DNA of 64,000 nucleotides, taken from Tateyamaria omphalii (lineage in GTDB: Bacteria > Pseudomonadota > Alphaproteobacteria > Rhodobacterales > Rhodobacteraceae). The notes under the pieces were generated by a model. The model was not told the DNA's origin. It saw only the letters and a program-made list of their open reading frames with translations, and ran no database searches. The position numbers and the translations under genes were made by a program. Of the stretch, positions 13,082-22,633 are shown piece by piece (positions within the stretch are counted from its first letter, which is position 1; every line of letters starts with the position of its first letter). Where the stretch lies: the NCBI RefSeq assembly GCF_019802125.1, contig NZ_JAHVHT010000007.1:16177-80176 (forward strand), read 5' to 3'.

Positions 13082-14502
13082 GCGCACTCAAGCATCTCTC
13101 GCTGAAGGCGCTGCCCTTCGCCGATGCAGCGTCCGAAGACTTGCCCATGGGCCAGCTTCTGCGCCTGTCGCTCTTCCAGGTCTCGGTCGGCATGGCCACG
13201 GTCATGCTGCTCGGCACGCTCAACCGCGTGATGATCGTGGAACTGTCGGTCCCGGCCATGATCGTCGCGATCATGATCGCGCTGCCGGTGCTCTCCGCCC
13301 CCTTCCGCGCGCTTCTGGGCTTCCGCTCCGACACCTACCGCTCCGCCATCGGGTGGAAGCGCATCCCCTACATCTGGTTTGGCGCGCTCTGGCAGTTCGG
13401 CGGCCTCGCCATCATGCCCTTCGCCCTGCTGGTCCTGTCGGGCGACACGGTCCACGACATCCCCTTCGCGGGCGAAGTCCTCGCCGGTCTCGCCTTCCTG
13501 ATGACCGGCCTCGGCATCCACATGACTCAGACCGCAGGCCTCGCCCTCGCCAGCGACCGGGCGACGGACGAAACACGCCCCCGCGTGGTGGCAATGCTCT
13601 ACGTCATGTTCCTCGTCGGCATGGGTATTTCGGCCCTCATCATCGGCGGATTGCTCAGCAATTACAGCAGCTTGACGCTGATCCGCGTGGTCCAGGGCTC
13701 CGCCGTTGTCGGCGCCATCCTCACCTTCATTGCGCTCTGGAAACAGGAAAGCGTCACGCCCATGAGCCGCGAAGAGCGCGAGGCGCCCCGCCCGCTCTTC
13801 CGCGACGCCTGGAACGACTACGCCCGCGGGGGCAAGGCCGGGCGGCTCCTCGCTTGTGTCTTCGTCGGCACCATGGCCTTCAACATGCAGGACGTGCTGC
13901 TGGAACCCTATGGCGGCGAAATCCTCGGCCTCTCGGTCTCGGCCACCACGATCCTCACCGCCCTTTGGGCTGCAGGGGCGCTTGCCGGGTTCATCTGGGC
14001 GGGCCGACGCCTCGCCAAGGGCTCCAATTCCTACCGCCTCGCAGGCGGCGGCATCCTCGCCGGCATCTGGGCCTTCTCGCTGGTGATCTTCGCGGCACCC
14101 ATGCAGGCCAACATCCTGTTCTACGCAGGCGCCACCCTAATCGGCTTCGGCGGCGGGCTCTTTGCCGTCTCAACCCTCACAGCCGCAATGGCCATGCCCG
14201 CCCAAGGGGTCGCCGGTCGCGGCCTCGCCCTCGGCGCCTGGGGCGCGGCCCAAGCCACGGCAGCGGGCGTCGCCATCGCCCTCGGCGGCACGCTGCGCGA
14301 TTGGGTCGGCGCCATCGCCATGTCCGGCGCATGGGGCGAAGGCCTCGCCACACCCGCCACCGGATACTCCTTCGTCTACCATCTCGAGATTGGCCTCCTG
14401 TTCGTCACTCTCGCCATCCTGGGACCGCTTGTGCGCACTTCGGGTCCCCTCACCGAACGGAAGGACGCACGGCCTCTGGGCCTCGCGGATTTCCCCACAT
14501 GA
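13078..14502 (+). CDS. lhaA: LhaA, PucC-family light-harvesting 1 assembly factor
   Basis: 474 residues with about 12 hydrophobic helices. The family loop FRALLGFRSDTYRSAIGWKRIPYIW is at about 79-103, and MQDVLLEPYGGEILGLSV in the second half is typical of the family. LhaA acts after puf transcription in LH1 assembly in Rhodobacter and classically lies between bchM and puhA, as here. The ATG overlaps the bchM stop; the start is taken as MSALKHLSLKALPF, not a longer in-frame reading that runs back into bchM. Confidence 0.94.
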   Translation: MSALKHLSLKALPFADAASEDLPMGQLLRLSLFQVSVGMATVMLLGTLNRVMIVELSVPAMIVAIMIALPVLSAPFRALLGFRSDTYRSAIGWKRIPYIWFGALWQFGGLAIMPFALLVLSGDTVHDIPFAGEVLAGLAFLMTGLGIHMTQTAGLALASDRATDETRPRVVAMLYVMFLVGMGISALIIGGLLSNYSSLTLIRVVQGSAVVGAILTFIALWKQESVTPMSREEREAPRPLFRDAWNDYARGGKAGRLLACVFVGTMAFNMQDVLLEPYGGEILGLSVSATTILTALWAAGALAGFIWAGRRLAKGSNSYRLAGGGILAGIWAFSLVIFAAPMQANILFYAGATLIGFGGGLFAVSTLTAAMAMPAQGVAGRGLALGAWGAAQATAAGVAIALGGTLRDWVGAIAMSGAWGEGLATPATGYSFVYHLEIGLLFVTLAILGPLVRTSGPLTERKDARPLGLADFPT

Positions 14503-14527
14503 CCTTCTCCAGGAAAGGACATCTGTC

Positions 14528-15298
14528 ATGACCTCAACATTCTTTGGCGAATTCGACCTCGCGTCCCTGTCGCTCTGGTTGTTCTACTTCTTCTTCTTCG
14601 CCCTCGTGGTCTGGATCCAGCGCGAAAACATGCGCGAGGGTTACCCGCTGGAAGATGACGAGGGGAACAAATCCTCGAACCCCAGCCTGTTCCCCCTGCC
14701 CGAGGACAAGACGTTCGAACTGCCCCACGGGCGCGGGTCGGTCACCGTGCCATCGGGCCAGCCGCCCGAGCGCGAGGACATCCCGATGAAGCGCACTGGC
14801 CCCGGCAACGGCTACCCGCTGGAACCTACGGGCGATCCCATGCTCGACGGCGTTGGCCCCGCCTCCTGGGCACCTCGCCGCGACGTCCCGGAACTGGACG
14901 GCCACGGCCACCCCAAGATCATCCCGATGTCGGCCAATGACAGCTTCCGCTTCGCCACGGGCCGCGACCCGCGCGGCCTGCCACTGATGTCCGGTGACGG
15001 CGAGGTTGTGGGCAAGGTCGTCGACATGTGGATCGACGAGCCGGAACAGCTGGTCCGCTACCTCGAATACACGCTGGACGCCAAATGGGGCACAGGCAAC
15101 CGTCTGGTGCCGCTCACGCTCGCGCGGATCAAATCCGACCGCGTGGTGGTACGCACGCTCTATGGCAAGCACTTCGCCACCGTGCCGCAGCACGCCAGCC
15201 CCACCCAGGTGACCATGCTCGAGGAAGAGAAGATCAGCGGCTACTACGGCGGCGGCATCCTCTACGCCGACAGCAAACGGCAAGAGCCGAAACTCTGA
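14528..15298 (+). CDS. puhA: Photosynthetic reaction centre H subunit PuhA
   Basis: 256 residues with one N-terminal transmembrane helix (about 11-30, rich in Phe) followed by a PRC-barrel cytoplasmic domain (about 145-240). The H subunit caps the L/M core on the cytoplasmic side and shapes proton uptake to QB. AGGAAAGGACATCTGTC before ATG 14528 provides the ribosome site. Confidence 0.97.
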   Translation: MTSTFFGEFDLASLSLWLFYFFFFALVVWIQRENMREGYPLEDDEGNKSSNPSLFPLPEDKTFELPHGRGSVTVPSGQPPEREDIPMKRTGPGNGYPLEPTGDPMLDGVGPASWAPRRDVPELDGHGHPKIIPMSANDSFRFATGRDPRGLPLMSGDGEVVGKVVDMWIDEPEQLVRYLEYTLDAKWGTGNRLVPLTLARIKSDRVVVRTLYGKHFATVPQHASPTQVTMLEEEKISGYYGGGILYADSKRQEPKL

Positions 15299-15366
15299 TG
15301 AACCGCGGGGCGCGCCACGCCGTGCGCCCCGCATGACCCGAAACCGAAAGAAAGGGAACGTGCGCC

Positions 15367-15999
15367 ATGTCCCATGATGATTTCGCAGTCGAGCCGGTCA
15401 AAGGGCTCCCCGAAGCCCCGCCCGAGGGCGAACAGATCCTGTGGCAAGGCAGGCCAGACACCCGCGCGCTGGCGCGCGAGGCGCTGAACATCAACTGGGT
15501 CATCGGGTATTTCGCGGTCCTGGCCGCGTGGCGGTTCATCTCGGTGGTGGACCTGATGCCGATCGGGCAAGCGATCGGCGCCACCCTTCCCTATTTCATC
15601 CTGGGCGCGGTGGTCTGCGCCCTGCTCTACGGCATCGCGCTGATCCAGGCACGCGCCACGGTCTACACGATCACCACATCGCGTATCGCCATGCGGATCG
15701 GCGCAGCGCTGACGATGACGATCAACCTGCCCTACAAGGAGCTTGGCAACGCAGCCCTCGACCTGCGCAAGAACGGCACCGGCACCATCGCGCTCGACAC
15801 GACCGGTGCCACGAAAATCAGCTACCTCGTGCTCTGGCCCCATGCCCGTCCCTGGACCTTCGGCAAGACGCAACCGGCGCTGCGCTGCATCCCGGATGCT
15901 GAACATGTGGCCCAAATCCTCGCAGACGCGGCAGAGGCGCGGATCAACATGCCCGAGGTCACACGGATGCCCACAACCGACCCTGTGGCGGCGGAGTAA
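15367..15999 (+). CDS. puhB: Photosynthetic complex assembly protein PuhB
   Basis: 210 residues with a PH-like domain (VYTITTSRIAMRIG, then LRKNGTGTIAL) and two or three membrane segments (about 43-62, 72-98). PuhB helps reaction centre and LH1 assembly in Rhodobacter. An AAAGAAAGGGAA Shine-Dalgarno precedes the ATG. Second gene of the puh group, 4 bp before puhC. Confidence 0.92.
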   Translation: MSHDDFAVEPVKGLPEAPPEGEQILWQGRPDTRALAREALNINWVIGYFAVLAAWRFISVVDLMPIGQAIGATLPYFILGAVVCALLYGIALIQARATVYTITTSRIAMRIGAALTMTINLPYKELGNAALDLRKNGTGTIALDTTGATKISYLVLWPHARPWTFGKTQPALRCIPDAEHVAQILADAAEARINMPEVTRMPTTDPVAAE

Positions 16000-16003
16000 G
16001 CAG

Positions 16004-16531
16004 ATGTCCGACGCACACAGCCCCCGCATCCACGCCAAGGAAGACGAGCTTGTCCCCCGCGTCCTGATCCGCGCGGTCCTCGCCCTGCTCCTGATCGTCC
16101 TGTCGCTCGTGACCATCGCCACACTCACGGACCGCCCGCTGGAAAGCACACCGGCACAAACCGAAGTCATCGCCGAACGAGCCATTTACCTCTCAGGCGA
16201 CGCCTCGGGCGCGGCCCGCGTGATGGACCTTAACGGCGCGATCCTCGCCGACTTCCCATCGGACAAGGGCGGCTTTGTCGCCGGCATCGAACGGGTGATC
16301 GCCCGCGAACGGGCCAAGGCGCGCATAGACGCGACAGCGCCCGTGATCCTGCGCCTGCGCGCGGGCAACCGCCTGTCGATCTACGACCCCGAAACCAATT
16401 GGTCAGCCGAGCTCATGGGCTTCGGCGCCGACAATCTCCGCACCTTCGCCAGGTTGCTGGAGCCACCCCGGGCCAACACTTCGGCCCCCAACCAGACCCA
16501 GGGAGGAAGCCACCATGGGACTACTGACTAA
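16004..16531 (+). CDS. puhC: Photosynthetic complex assembly protein PuhC
   Basis: 175 residues. A cytoplasmic N-terminus, one membrane anchor at about 20-42 (VLIRAVLALLLIVLSLVTIA) and a periplasmic domain ending in a Pro/Thr-rich tail. The start is ATG 16004 (MSDAHSPR), 4 bp after puhB. PuhC affects LH1-reaction centre reorganisation in Rhodobacter. The last 17 bp overlap the next gene in another frame. Confidence 0.92.
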   Translation: MSDAHSPRIHAKEDELVPRVLIRAVLALLLIVLSLVTIATLTDRPLESTPAQTEVIAERAIYLSGDASGAARVMDLNGAILADFPSDKGGFVAGIERVIARERAKARIDATAPVILRLRAGNRLSIYDPETNWSAELMGFGADNLRTFARLLEPPRANTSAPNQTQGGSHHGTTD

Positions 16532-16811
16532 GGACGTCGAACGTGCCCCCTGCACGGTCGAAATCAGCCACAAGTTCGAAAGCCTGCACGCGCATGTGCG
16601 GTTCAACAACGGCGCCGTCGTTTATCCGGGTGACGAAGTGCAGGTGCAGGGCCCCGAAATCATGGCCCCCTTCGGTGAAATCGTGACCGAAGACCGCGAG
16701 GCCGTCATTGTCCGCGCCTCGAAACTCGAACGGCTCTGGACCCGCCTGACAGGCGATTTCGAAGTCATGGAACTCTGCGAATTCTCCTTCTCCGAAGAGG
16801 TGACGCTATGA
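16515..16811 (+). CDS. Conserved small protein of the puh-acsF operon
   Basis: 98 residues, soluble, without a signal or membrane helix. A small unnamed gene between puhC and acsF is usual in Rhodobacterales clusters, so this is real although its role is unknown. Visible traits are the start MGLLTKDVERAPCTVEISHKF and a run of short beta-like segments. It overlaps puhC by 17 bp and acsF by 4 bp (ATGA), and a GGAGGAAG site precedes the ATG. Coupling to acsF suggests a part in cyclase function or assembly, which is inference only. Confidence 0.85.
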   Translation: MGLLTKDVERAPCTVEISHKFESLHAHVRFNNGAVVYPGDEVQVQGPEIMAPFGEIVTEDREAVIVRASKLERLWTRLTGDFEVMELCEFSFSEEVTL

Positions 16812-17920
16812 ACATCCAGAACACAGAAAAGCATACGGCAGACGCAACTTCGGTCGAAGAGGGTCTGGCCATCGCCCAAGCCCAGGACGAAAAGTTCACG
16901 TCCGAGTTCGCCACCGAAACGGCGATGCAGAACACCCTGCTGACCCCGCGCTTCTACACCACCGACTTTGACGAGCTTGACGCCATAGACGTCTCTTCCG
17001 TCCGCGAGGACTGGGACAAGCTCATCGACCAGATGGAATCCGACCCGAACAAAGGGCATTTCAAGAAAAACGAAGACTGGGATCACGTCGATTGGGACGG
17101 GATGGAGCCGGAGTTGAAAAAGGAATTCATCGACTTCCTGATCTCTTCCTGCACCGCCGAATTCTCCGGCTGCGTGCTCTACAAGGAAATGAAGCGCCGC
17201 GGTGCCAACAAGGACATCACCCAACTCTTCCAGCTCATGGCACGGGACGAAGCACGTCACGCGGGCTTCATCAACGACGCCCTGCGCGAGGCCGGTCTGC
17301 GCGTGAACCTCGGCTTCCTGACGCAAAAGAAGAAATACACCTACTTCCGACCAAAGTTCATCTACTACGCGACCTACCTGTCGGAAAAGATCGGCTATGC
17401 CCGCTACATCACCATCTTCCGGCACCTGCAGGCGAACCCGGAACACCGCTTCCACCCAATCTTCAAATGGTTCGAAGAGTGGTGCAATGACGAGTTCAGC
17501 CATGGCGAAGCCTTCGCCCTTCTGATGAAAACCGATCCCAAACTGACGTCAGGCATCAACGTCTACTGGATCAAGTTCTTCCTGACGGCGGTCTACGCAA
17601 CCATGTACGTCCGCGACCACCAGCGCCCCGCCTTCCACAAGGCCCTCGGCGTCGATCCCGACTGGTACGCGCACGAGGTGTTCACCAAAACCTCGAAACT
17701 GTCGGAACAGATCTTCCCGATCACGCTCGACATCGACCACCCCCGCTGGCAGCGCGGGCTGGAACGTCTGCAAAAGGCCAATGTCGACATGGCAGAGGCA
17801 AAGGGGCTGAAAAAGATCGGCGCGCAGATCCGGGCAGCGGCAGCCTTCGTGTCGCTCTACACAATCCCGGCGAAAAAGCATGTGGTGCCTGCCTCCACCC
17901 GTCTGGAGCCCGCCTACTGA
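16808..17920 (+). CDS. acsF: Aerobic Mg-protoporphyrin monomethyl ester cyclase AcsF
   Basis: 370 residues. A di-iron oxidative cyclase that forms ring E using oxygen. The carboxylate-bridged iron motifs are AEFSG (Glu118), DEARH (Glu148/His151) and DEFSHGEAF (Glu229/His232). No anaerobic bchE is in this window, which fits an obligately aerobic phototroph. The 4-bp overlap with the preceding small gene indicates coupling. Downstream comes a non-coding array of hairpins before puhE. Confidence 0.97.
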   Translation: MNIQNTEKHTADATSVEEGLAIAQAQDEKFTSEFATETAMQNTLLTPRFYTTDFDELDAIDVSSVREDWDKLIDQMESDPNKGHFKKNEDWDHVDWDGMEPELKKEFIDFLISSCTAEFSGCVLYKEMKRRGANKDITQLFQLMARDEARHAGFINDALREAGLRVNLGFLTQKKKYTYFRPKFIYYATYLSEKIGYARYITIFRHLQANPEHRFHPIFKWFEEWCNDEFSHGEAFALLMKTDPKLTSGINVYWIKFFLTAVYATMYVRDHQRPAFHKALGVDPDWYAHEVFTKTSKLSEQIFPITLDIDHPRWQRGLERLQKANVDMAEAKGLKKIGAQIRAAAAFVSLYTIPAKKHVVPASTRLEPAY

Positions 17921-17923
17921 TGC

Positions 17924-18036
17924 CGTTTTCTGACGCAGAAAACGTCTGGACCGCGACGCGCGGTCCAGCAGCACCGTTCCCAGGACAGTGCCCATTTTCC
18001 GCGTCGGAAAATGCACGGAAACTGCGTCAGTTTCCG
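17924..18036. repeat. Array of four hairpins with ACG/CGT loops (REP-like)
   Basis: Four perfect stems follow each other in the acsF-puhE gap: 17924-17944 (CGTTTTCTG-ACG-CAGAAAACG), 17946-17968 (CTGGACCGCG-ACG-CGCGGTCCAG), 17993-18013 (CATTTTCCG-CGT-CGGAAAATG) and 18016-18036 (CGGAAACTG-CGT-CAGTTTCCG). Each has a 9-10 bp stem and a 3-nt loop, ACG twice and its complement CGT twice, and the cores of the first and last are reverse complements (CTGACGCAG/CTGCGTCAG). It resembles two inverted pairs of a REP-like element and would form a strong mRNA structure between cistrons. Confidence 0.8.
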
Positions 18037-18053
18037 GCCACCGGGGGGATCAA

Positions 18054-18857
18054 ATGACCCCCTGGATTGCCGCCCTCATCGCCCTCTTCATCTGGTGGTT
18101 CTCCACCGGCACCATCCTGATGGCGGTCAAATACGCCGACCGCGCGGGCGAAAAGGCACGGCGCACCACCACATGGGTGGGCCTCCCGCTCGTGGTGCTC
18201 GGCGCCTATGGCACATACTGGTCCATGACCCAAACCGACATCCTCGGCACCTACGTGGCCTTCCTGTCCGCCCTTGCCCTCTGGGGCTGGATCGAACTGG
18301 CGTTCCTGACCGGCATGATCACCGGCCCGAACCGCCGCGCCCTGCCGCCCCACCGCCCCGAATGGGAACGGTTCATCCGCGCCTGGGGCACGATCGCCTA
18401 TCACGAGATGCTGCTCACCGGCACCCTGATCGCCCTCGGCATCGTCCTCTGGACCGCAGACAACCCCTTCGCCTTCTACACCTTCGCGGTGCTGTTCTTC
18501 GCCCGCATCTCGGCCAAGCTGAACCTCTTCTTCGGCGTCCCCCGCATCCACGTGGACTTCCTGCCCGAAGCACTCGCCCACCTGCCCAGCCACTTCCGCG
18601 TGGCCGGCATGAACTGGCTCTTCCCGATCTCGGTGACAGCACTCACCTTCGCCGCCGCCTGCTGGCTCGAACGGCTCTACGCTGCCGAAACCTCCGGCGC
18701 GGTCACAGGCTTTGCGCTGCTCACCGCCCTCACGGCCCTCGCGGCCCTCGAACACTGGGTGATGGTCCTTCCCATCCCCGACGAACGGCTCTGGCGCTGG
18801 ATGCTGCCAGAGGCAAAACCAACCAAAAACACCACAGGGGGACATCATGGACTTTGA
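18054..18857 (+). CDS. puhE: Photosynthetic complex assembly protein PuhE
   Basis: About 267 residues from ATG 18054 ([16 protein letters not shown]), preceded by GGGGGG. A longer in-frame start at 17988 would translate part of the hairpin array and is rejected. Seven or eight hydrophobic helices. PuhE modulates bacteriochlorophyll production and reaction centre assembly in Rhodobacter. The last 11 bp overlap hemA. Confidence 0.92.
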   Translation: MTPWIAALIALFIWWFSTGTILMAVKYADRAGEKARRTTTWVGLPLVVLGAYGTYWSMTQTDILGTYVAFLSALALWGWIELAFLTGMITGPNRRALPPHRPEWERFIRAWGTIAYHEMLLTGTLIALGIVLWTADNPFAFYTFAVLFFARISAKLNLFFGVPRIHVDFLPEALAHLPSHFRVAGMNWLFPISVTALTFAAACWLERLYAAETSGAVTGFALLTALTALAALEHWVMVLPIPDERLWRWMLPEAKPTKNTTGGHHGL

Positions 18858-20061
18858 TGCTTTGTTCCAAACCCAACTCGACGCACTGAAAGAGGAAGGG
18901 AACTACCGCATATTCGCCGAATTGGAGCGCCAATCAGGCGCCTTCCCACGGGCCAAATGCCATGACGAAGACGCCCCCGATCAGGTGACGGTGTGGTGCT
19001 CCAACGACTACCTCGGCATGGGCCAGCACCCGTCAGTGACCAAGGCGATGAAAGACACCATCGACGAATGCGGCGCAGGCGCGGGCGGCACGCGCAACAT
19101 CAGCGGAACAAATCACGCCCACAAGCTGCTGGAAGAAGAACTGGCCGACCTTCACGGCAAGGAAAGCGCGCTCCTCTTCACCTCCGGCTACGTGTCCAAC
19201 TGGGCCGCGCTCTCCACCCTCGGCTCCCGCCTCCCCGACGCGGTGATCCTCTCGGACGAGCTGAACCACGCCTCCATGATCGAAGGCATCCGGCACAGCC
19301 GCGCCTCCAAGGTGATCTGGAAACACAACGACCCCGAAGATCTCGACCGCAAGCTGGCCGCCCTGCCCGCCAACGCGCCCAAGATCGTGGCGTTTGAGTC
19401 GGTCTACTCCATGGACGGCGACATCGCCCCCATCGCCGAAATCCTCGACGTCTGCGAAAAACACGGCGCGATGAGCTACATCGACGAAGTGCATGCTGTC
19501 GGCATGTACGGCCCCCGCGGCGGCGGCGTCGCAGAAGAGTTGGGGCTGATGGACCGCATCACCCTGATCGAAGGGACGCTCGGCAAAGCCTACGGCGTCG
19601 TCGGCGGCTACGTCACCGGCTCCGAAGCGCTCTGCGACTTCATCCGCTCCTTCGCCTCCGGGTTCATCTTCACCACCGCCCTGCCCCCGGCCGTGGCGGC
19701 CGCGGCCCGCACCTCGATCCGGCACCTCAAACAGTCGGACCAGGAACGCATCGAACAGCGCAAGCGCGTCGCCTACCTGCGCAAGCGTCTGGACCAGGAG
19801 GGGATCCCGCATATGGACAACCCCAGCCACATCATCCCCGTGATGATCAAGGACCCGGTCAAATGCCGCATGTTGTCGGATTACCTGATGCAGCAATACG
19901 GAATCTACGTCCAACCCATCAACTACCCGACCGTGCCCAAGGGGACCGAACGGCTGCGCTTCACCCCCTCGCCCCTGCACTCGACCGAGGACATCGAGCA
20001 CCTGGTCATGGCGCTGAAAGACCTATGGAAACAGTGCGCTATCGCCCACGCGGTCGCGTGA
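18847..20061 (+). CDS. hemA: 5-aminolevulinate synthase
   Basis: 404 residues. A PLP enzyme condensing glycine and succinyl-CoA, the entry to tetrapyrrole synthesis. Lys247 in TLGKAYG is the Schiff-base lysine, and HAVG and IDEVH are conserved. Its place inside the puh operon links precursor supply to photosynthesis control. It overlaps puhE and is followed by an 11-bp inverted repeat. Confidence 0.97.
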   Translation: MDFDALFQTQLDALKEEGNYRIFAELERQSGAFPRAKCHDEDAPDQVTVWCSNDYLGMGQHPSVTKAMKDTIDECGAGAGGTRNISGTNHAHKLLEEELADLHGKESALLFTSGYVSNWAALSTLGSRLPDAVILSDELNHASMIEGIRHSRASKVIWKHNDPEDLDRKLAALPANAPKIVAFESVYSMDGDIAPIAEILDVCEKHGAMSYIDEVHAVGMYGPRGGGVAEELGLMDRITLIEGTLGKAYGVVGGYVTGSEALCDFIRSFASGFIFTTALPPAVAAAARTSIRHLKQSDQERIEQRKRVAYLRKRLDQEGIPHMDNPSHIIPVMIKDPVKCRMLSDYLMQQYGIYVQPINYPTVPKGTERLRFTPSPLHSTEDIEHLVMALKDLWKQCAIAHAVA

Positions 20062-20098
20062 CAGGGGAAAACACCCGAGCATTTCCCGCCGACATCCC

Positions 20099-20128
20099 GG
20101 TCAAGTCAAAGTTACTGTTGACTTGACC
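20099..20128. promoter_or_regulatory. Inverted repeat upstream of cycA
   Basis: GGTCAAGTCAA, 8-nt spacer, TTGACTTGACC: perfect 11-bp arms between hemA and cycA. There is no T-run, so it is more likely an operator or mRNA structure than a terminator. The right arm also offers a TTGACT -35-like hexamer (20118) that could drive cycA. The protein that would bind it is unknown. Confidence 0.6.
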
Positions 20129-20174
20129 GCTATCCCGCTACGTTCTGTCCCGAGAACTCAGGAAGGAGACCTAC

Positions 20175-20621
20175 ATGTTCCGCACATTTGCCATCGCAGC
20201 CACAACTGCCACGCTGGCCGTGCCCGCATTCGCTGACGGCCACGCCGCCTCCGGTGACGCCGCCGAAGGAGAAAAGGCGTTCCGCCAGTGTATCTCGTGC
20301 CACGTCGTCCAGAACGAGGCTGGCGACACCCTGGCAGGCCGCAATGCCAAAACCGGACCAAACCTCTACGGCATCGTCGGTGGAAAGTTCGGGCAGGTGG
20401 AAGACTTCCGCTACTCCGACATCAACCAGCTGGCGGCAGAGGCTGACACAACCATCACCGAAGAGGTGTTCGTCACCTACGTTCAGGATCCCACCGGCTA
20501 CCTGCGCGAACTGACAGGCGACAACGGCCGCTCGAAAATGACCTACAAGGTGCGCAAGGAAGAGGATGCCGTGAACCTCTACGCCTACCTCGCCTCGCTG
20601 CAGGCGGAAGGCGACAGCTAA
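20175..20621 (+). CDS. cycA: Cytochrome c2, photosynthetic electron carrier
   Basis: 148 residues with a signal peptide cleaved at about residue 20 (VPAFA/DGHAA), haem motif CISCH (Cys39, Cys42, His43) and an axial Met in SKMTYK. A soluble periplasmic class I cytochrome c that shuttles electrons from the bc1 complex to the reaction centre. It follows hemA, and an AGGAAGGAGA Shine-Dalgarno precedes the ATG. Confidence 0.93.
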   Translation: MFRTFAIAATTATLAVPAFADGHAASGDAAEGEKAFRQCISCHVVQNEAGDTLAGRNAKTGPNLYGIVGGKFGQVEDFRYSDINQLAAEADTTITEEVFVTYVQDPTGYLRELTGDNGRSKMTYKVRKEEDAVNLYAYLASLQAEGDS

Positions 20622-20647
20622 TTCACACGCGCAGTCACACGCGATCA

Positions 20648-20682
20648 GGGCCGTCGGACATTCCGGCGGCCCTTATTTGTTT
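20648..20682 (+). terminator. Rho-independent terminator after cycA
   Basis: GGGCCGTCGGA and TCCGGCGGCCC form an 11-bp stem with one G-T pair and a 3-nt loop, followed by TTATTTGTTT. It ends the bchF-cycA superoperon. Confidence 0.8.
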
Positions 20683-20792
20683 CCGGCACAGCCATATGTG
20701 ACACCAAACCAGCGCAAAAGTGACATGCCAGCACTGGACGCAGGCGCACGGACACCGCATGTCTGGGGCTGACATCGCACCCAAGGACGGCC

Positions 20793-22361
20793 ATGCCCCC
20801 ATCTGCCCACATAACGCGCCGCAGCGTGCTTGCCACGCTCCTGGCCAGCGCCGCCCTGCCCCGAACAGCATGGGCCCAGGACCTCGGACAGCCGTTCTCC
20901 TTCGCGTGGCTCAAGGCCCGGATGGAAGCCCGCTCCAAAGAGCCCGACGCGCCACCCCCCGCGCTCGACAGCTTCCTGCAAGACCTGACCTACGACGACT
21001 ACCGCAACATCTACTTCCGGCCCGCAGCCGCGCATTGGTCGGACACCCCCCTGCCCTTCCACGCCTCACCCTTCCATCCGGGCTGGCTGTTCAAGGACCC
21101 CGTACAGATCCACGAAGTGCAGAACGGTCACGCTTCCCCCATCACCTTCACCACGGACGATTTCGAATACCGCAACGATGTGGGTGACCGCGTCCCAGAC
21201 AATGCGGAACTGCCGGGCATCGCAGGGCTCAAACTCACGCATCCGCTGAACCGTCCCGACAAGTTCGACGAGGTGGTCACCTTCCTTGGCGCCAGCTATT
21301 TCCGTGCCCTTGGGCGCGGCAACAGTTACGGCCTGTCGGCCCGCGGCCTCGCCATCAACACATGGCTCCAGGGGCCCGAGGAGTTCCCCCGCTTCTCCGA
21401 GTTCTGGGTCCAGCGGCCACAGGCGCTGGACACCTCCATGAAACTCTATGCCGCCCTCGACAGCGCCTCTGTCACCGGGGCCTACAGGATCACGATCACC
21501 CCCGGCGACGACACCACCATGGATGTCGAGGCGACGCTCTTCTTCCGCGACAGCGTCCCGCAACTGGGCCTCGGCCCGCTCACGTCCATGTTCTATTTCG
21601 CCGAACACACCGAGCGGGACTTCGACGACTTCCGCCCGCAGGTCCACGACAGCGAAGGGCTGCAGATCATCCGCAAGGACGGCAACACGCTCTTCCGCCC
21701 GCTGAACAACCCGCACCGGGTCTCAAGCTCCTATTTCAACGAACCGCAACTGGCCCAGTTCGGCCTCATCCAACGGGATCGCCGGTACGAGGACTATCTC
21801 GACGCAGGCGCCCGCTACCACGACCGCCCCTCGGTGATGGTCGAACCCCTGAACAACTGGGGCCCAGGCACGGTCCGTCTGGTCGAAATCCCGGCAGAGC
21901 TTGAGATCGACGACAACATCGTCGCCTTCTGGGTGCCCAAAGACGCCCCCCAGGCGGGCGAGACGCGCACCTACGCCTGGCGCATGCACTGGGGCGCCCT
22001 TCTCCCTTCCGGCGATCTGGCATGGGTCCAGGGCACGCTCGCAGGCGTCGGCGGCCCCTCGGGTGTACCACTCGAAAACCCGAACCTGCGCAAATTCGTC
22101 ATCGACTTCGAAGGGGGCGCATTGGCAGACATGGACAAAGACGCCGACCTCACCCCGGTCATCACCCACTCCGCGGGCGAGATCGTGAGCACCGTCCTGC
22201 ACAAGGTCGACGGCGCCGCCCACCCCACATGGCGGCTGTTCATCGACATCGACGGCGGTGATACCGAACTGATCGAACTGACGGCCCACATCACGGACGG
22301 CGCGGACCGGCTGTCCGAAACCTGGCTTTACCAGTGGCTGCGGGACGTCACGCCGACCTGA
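20793..22361 (+). CDS. OpgG/OpgD family glucan biosynthesis protein
   Basis: 522 residues with a Tat-type signal (ITRRSVLATLLASAALPRTAWA) for export to the periplasm. Family marks include FSFAWLKARM, YRNIYFRPAAAHW and the Pfam MdoG-like beta-sandwich sequence WGPGTVRLVEIP. Members shape osmoregulated periplasmic glucans. It has no known role in photosynthesis and stands between cycA and the replication module as a cargo gene with its own leader. Confidence 0.88.
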   Translation: MPPSAHITRRSVLATLLASAALPRTAWAQDLGQPFSFAWLKARMEARSKEPDAPPPALDSFLQDLTYDDYRNIYFRPAAAHWSDTPLPFHASPFHPGWLFKDPVQIHEVQNGHASPITFTTDDFEYRNDVGDRVPDNAELPGIAGLKLTHPLNRPDKFDEVVTFLGASYFRALGRGNSYGLSARGLAINTWLQGPEEFPRFSEFWVQRPQALDTSMKLYAALDSASVTGAYRITITPGDDTTMDVEATLFFRDSVPQLGLGPLTSMFYFAEHTERDFDDFRPQVHDSEGLQIIRKDGNTLFRPLNNPHRVSSSYFNEPQLAQFGLIQRDRRYEDYLDAGARYHDRPSVMVEPLNNWGPGTVRLVEIPAELEIDDNIVAFWVPKDAPQAGETRTYAWRMHWGALLPSGDLAWVQGTLAGVGGPSGVPLENPNLRKFVIDFEGGALADMDKDADLTPVITHSAGEIVSTVLHKVDGAAHPTWRLFIDIDGGDTELIELTAHITDGADRLSETWLYQWLRDVTPT

Positions 22362-22492
22362 GGTGCTCCCGCGCACCGTTTGTGATCGCAAGTACAGCAG
22401 ATTGGTATTCTCCTGATCTCACTACATTTCGCCAAACACCCCCCGGAGATCGATCGCCATCCACGCTTGGAAGCAGAACAGGTTCAAAAAGC

Positions 22493-22633
22493 GTGGTAGA
22501 CATCGCACAGGCCAAAAAGAAGGCGGATAATCGTTCAAGTAGAGTTGAACTGAGGTTCAAACGATCACAATTTGCAGCCCGACTGTCCAACGCTCTGGAA
22601 CGTGGCCATCTGGTTGAAATCGAAAGGAAATGA
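22493..22633 (+). CDS. Possible 46-codon small protein
   Basis: A GTG-started frame (22493) of 46 residues, rich in Lys/Arg (AQAKKKADNRSSRVELRFKRSQ), whose TGA overlaps the next start as ATGA. The coupling and basic composition suggest a real small protein or the remnant of a longer gene. No family is recognised and the Shine-Dalgarno is weak. The stretch from the opgG stop at 22361 to here shows nothing else. Confidence 0.3.
   Translation: MVDIAQAKKKADNRSSRVELRFKRSQFAARLSNALERGHLVEIERK

Noticed and set aside
20099..20128. Terminator after hemA
   Set aside because: The stem is long but not GC-rich and has no T-run; an operator or promoter element for cycA fits better.
22334..22633. A 99-codon protein upstream of the lipoprotein
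   Set aside because: The first half overlaps the end of opgG and is unlike a protein; only the last 46 codons from GTG 22493 are kept, at low confidence.
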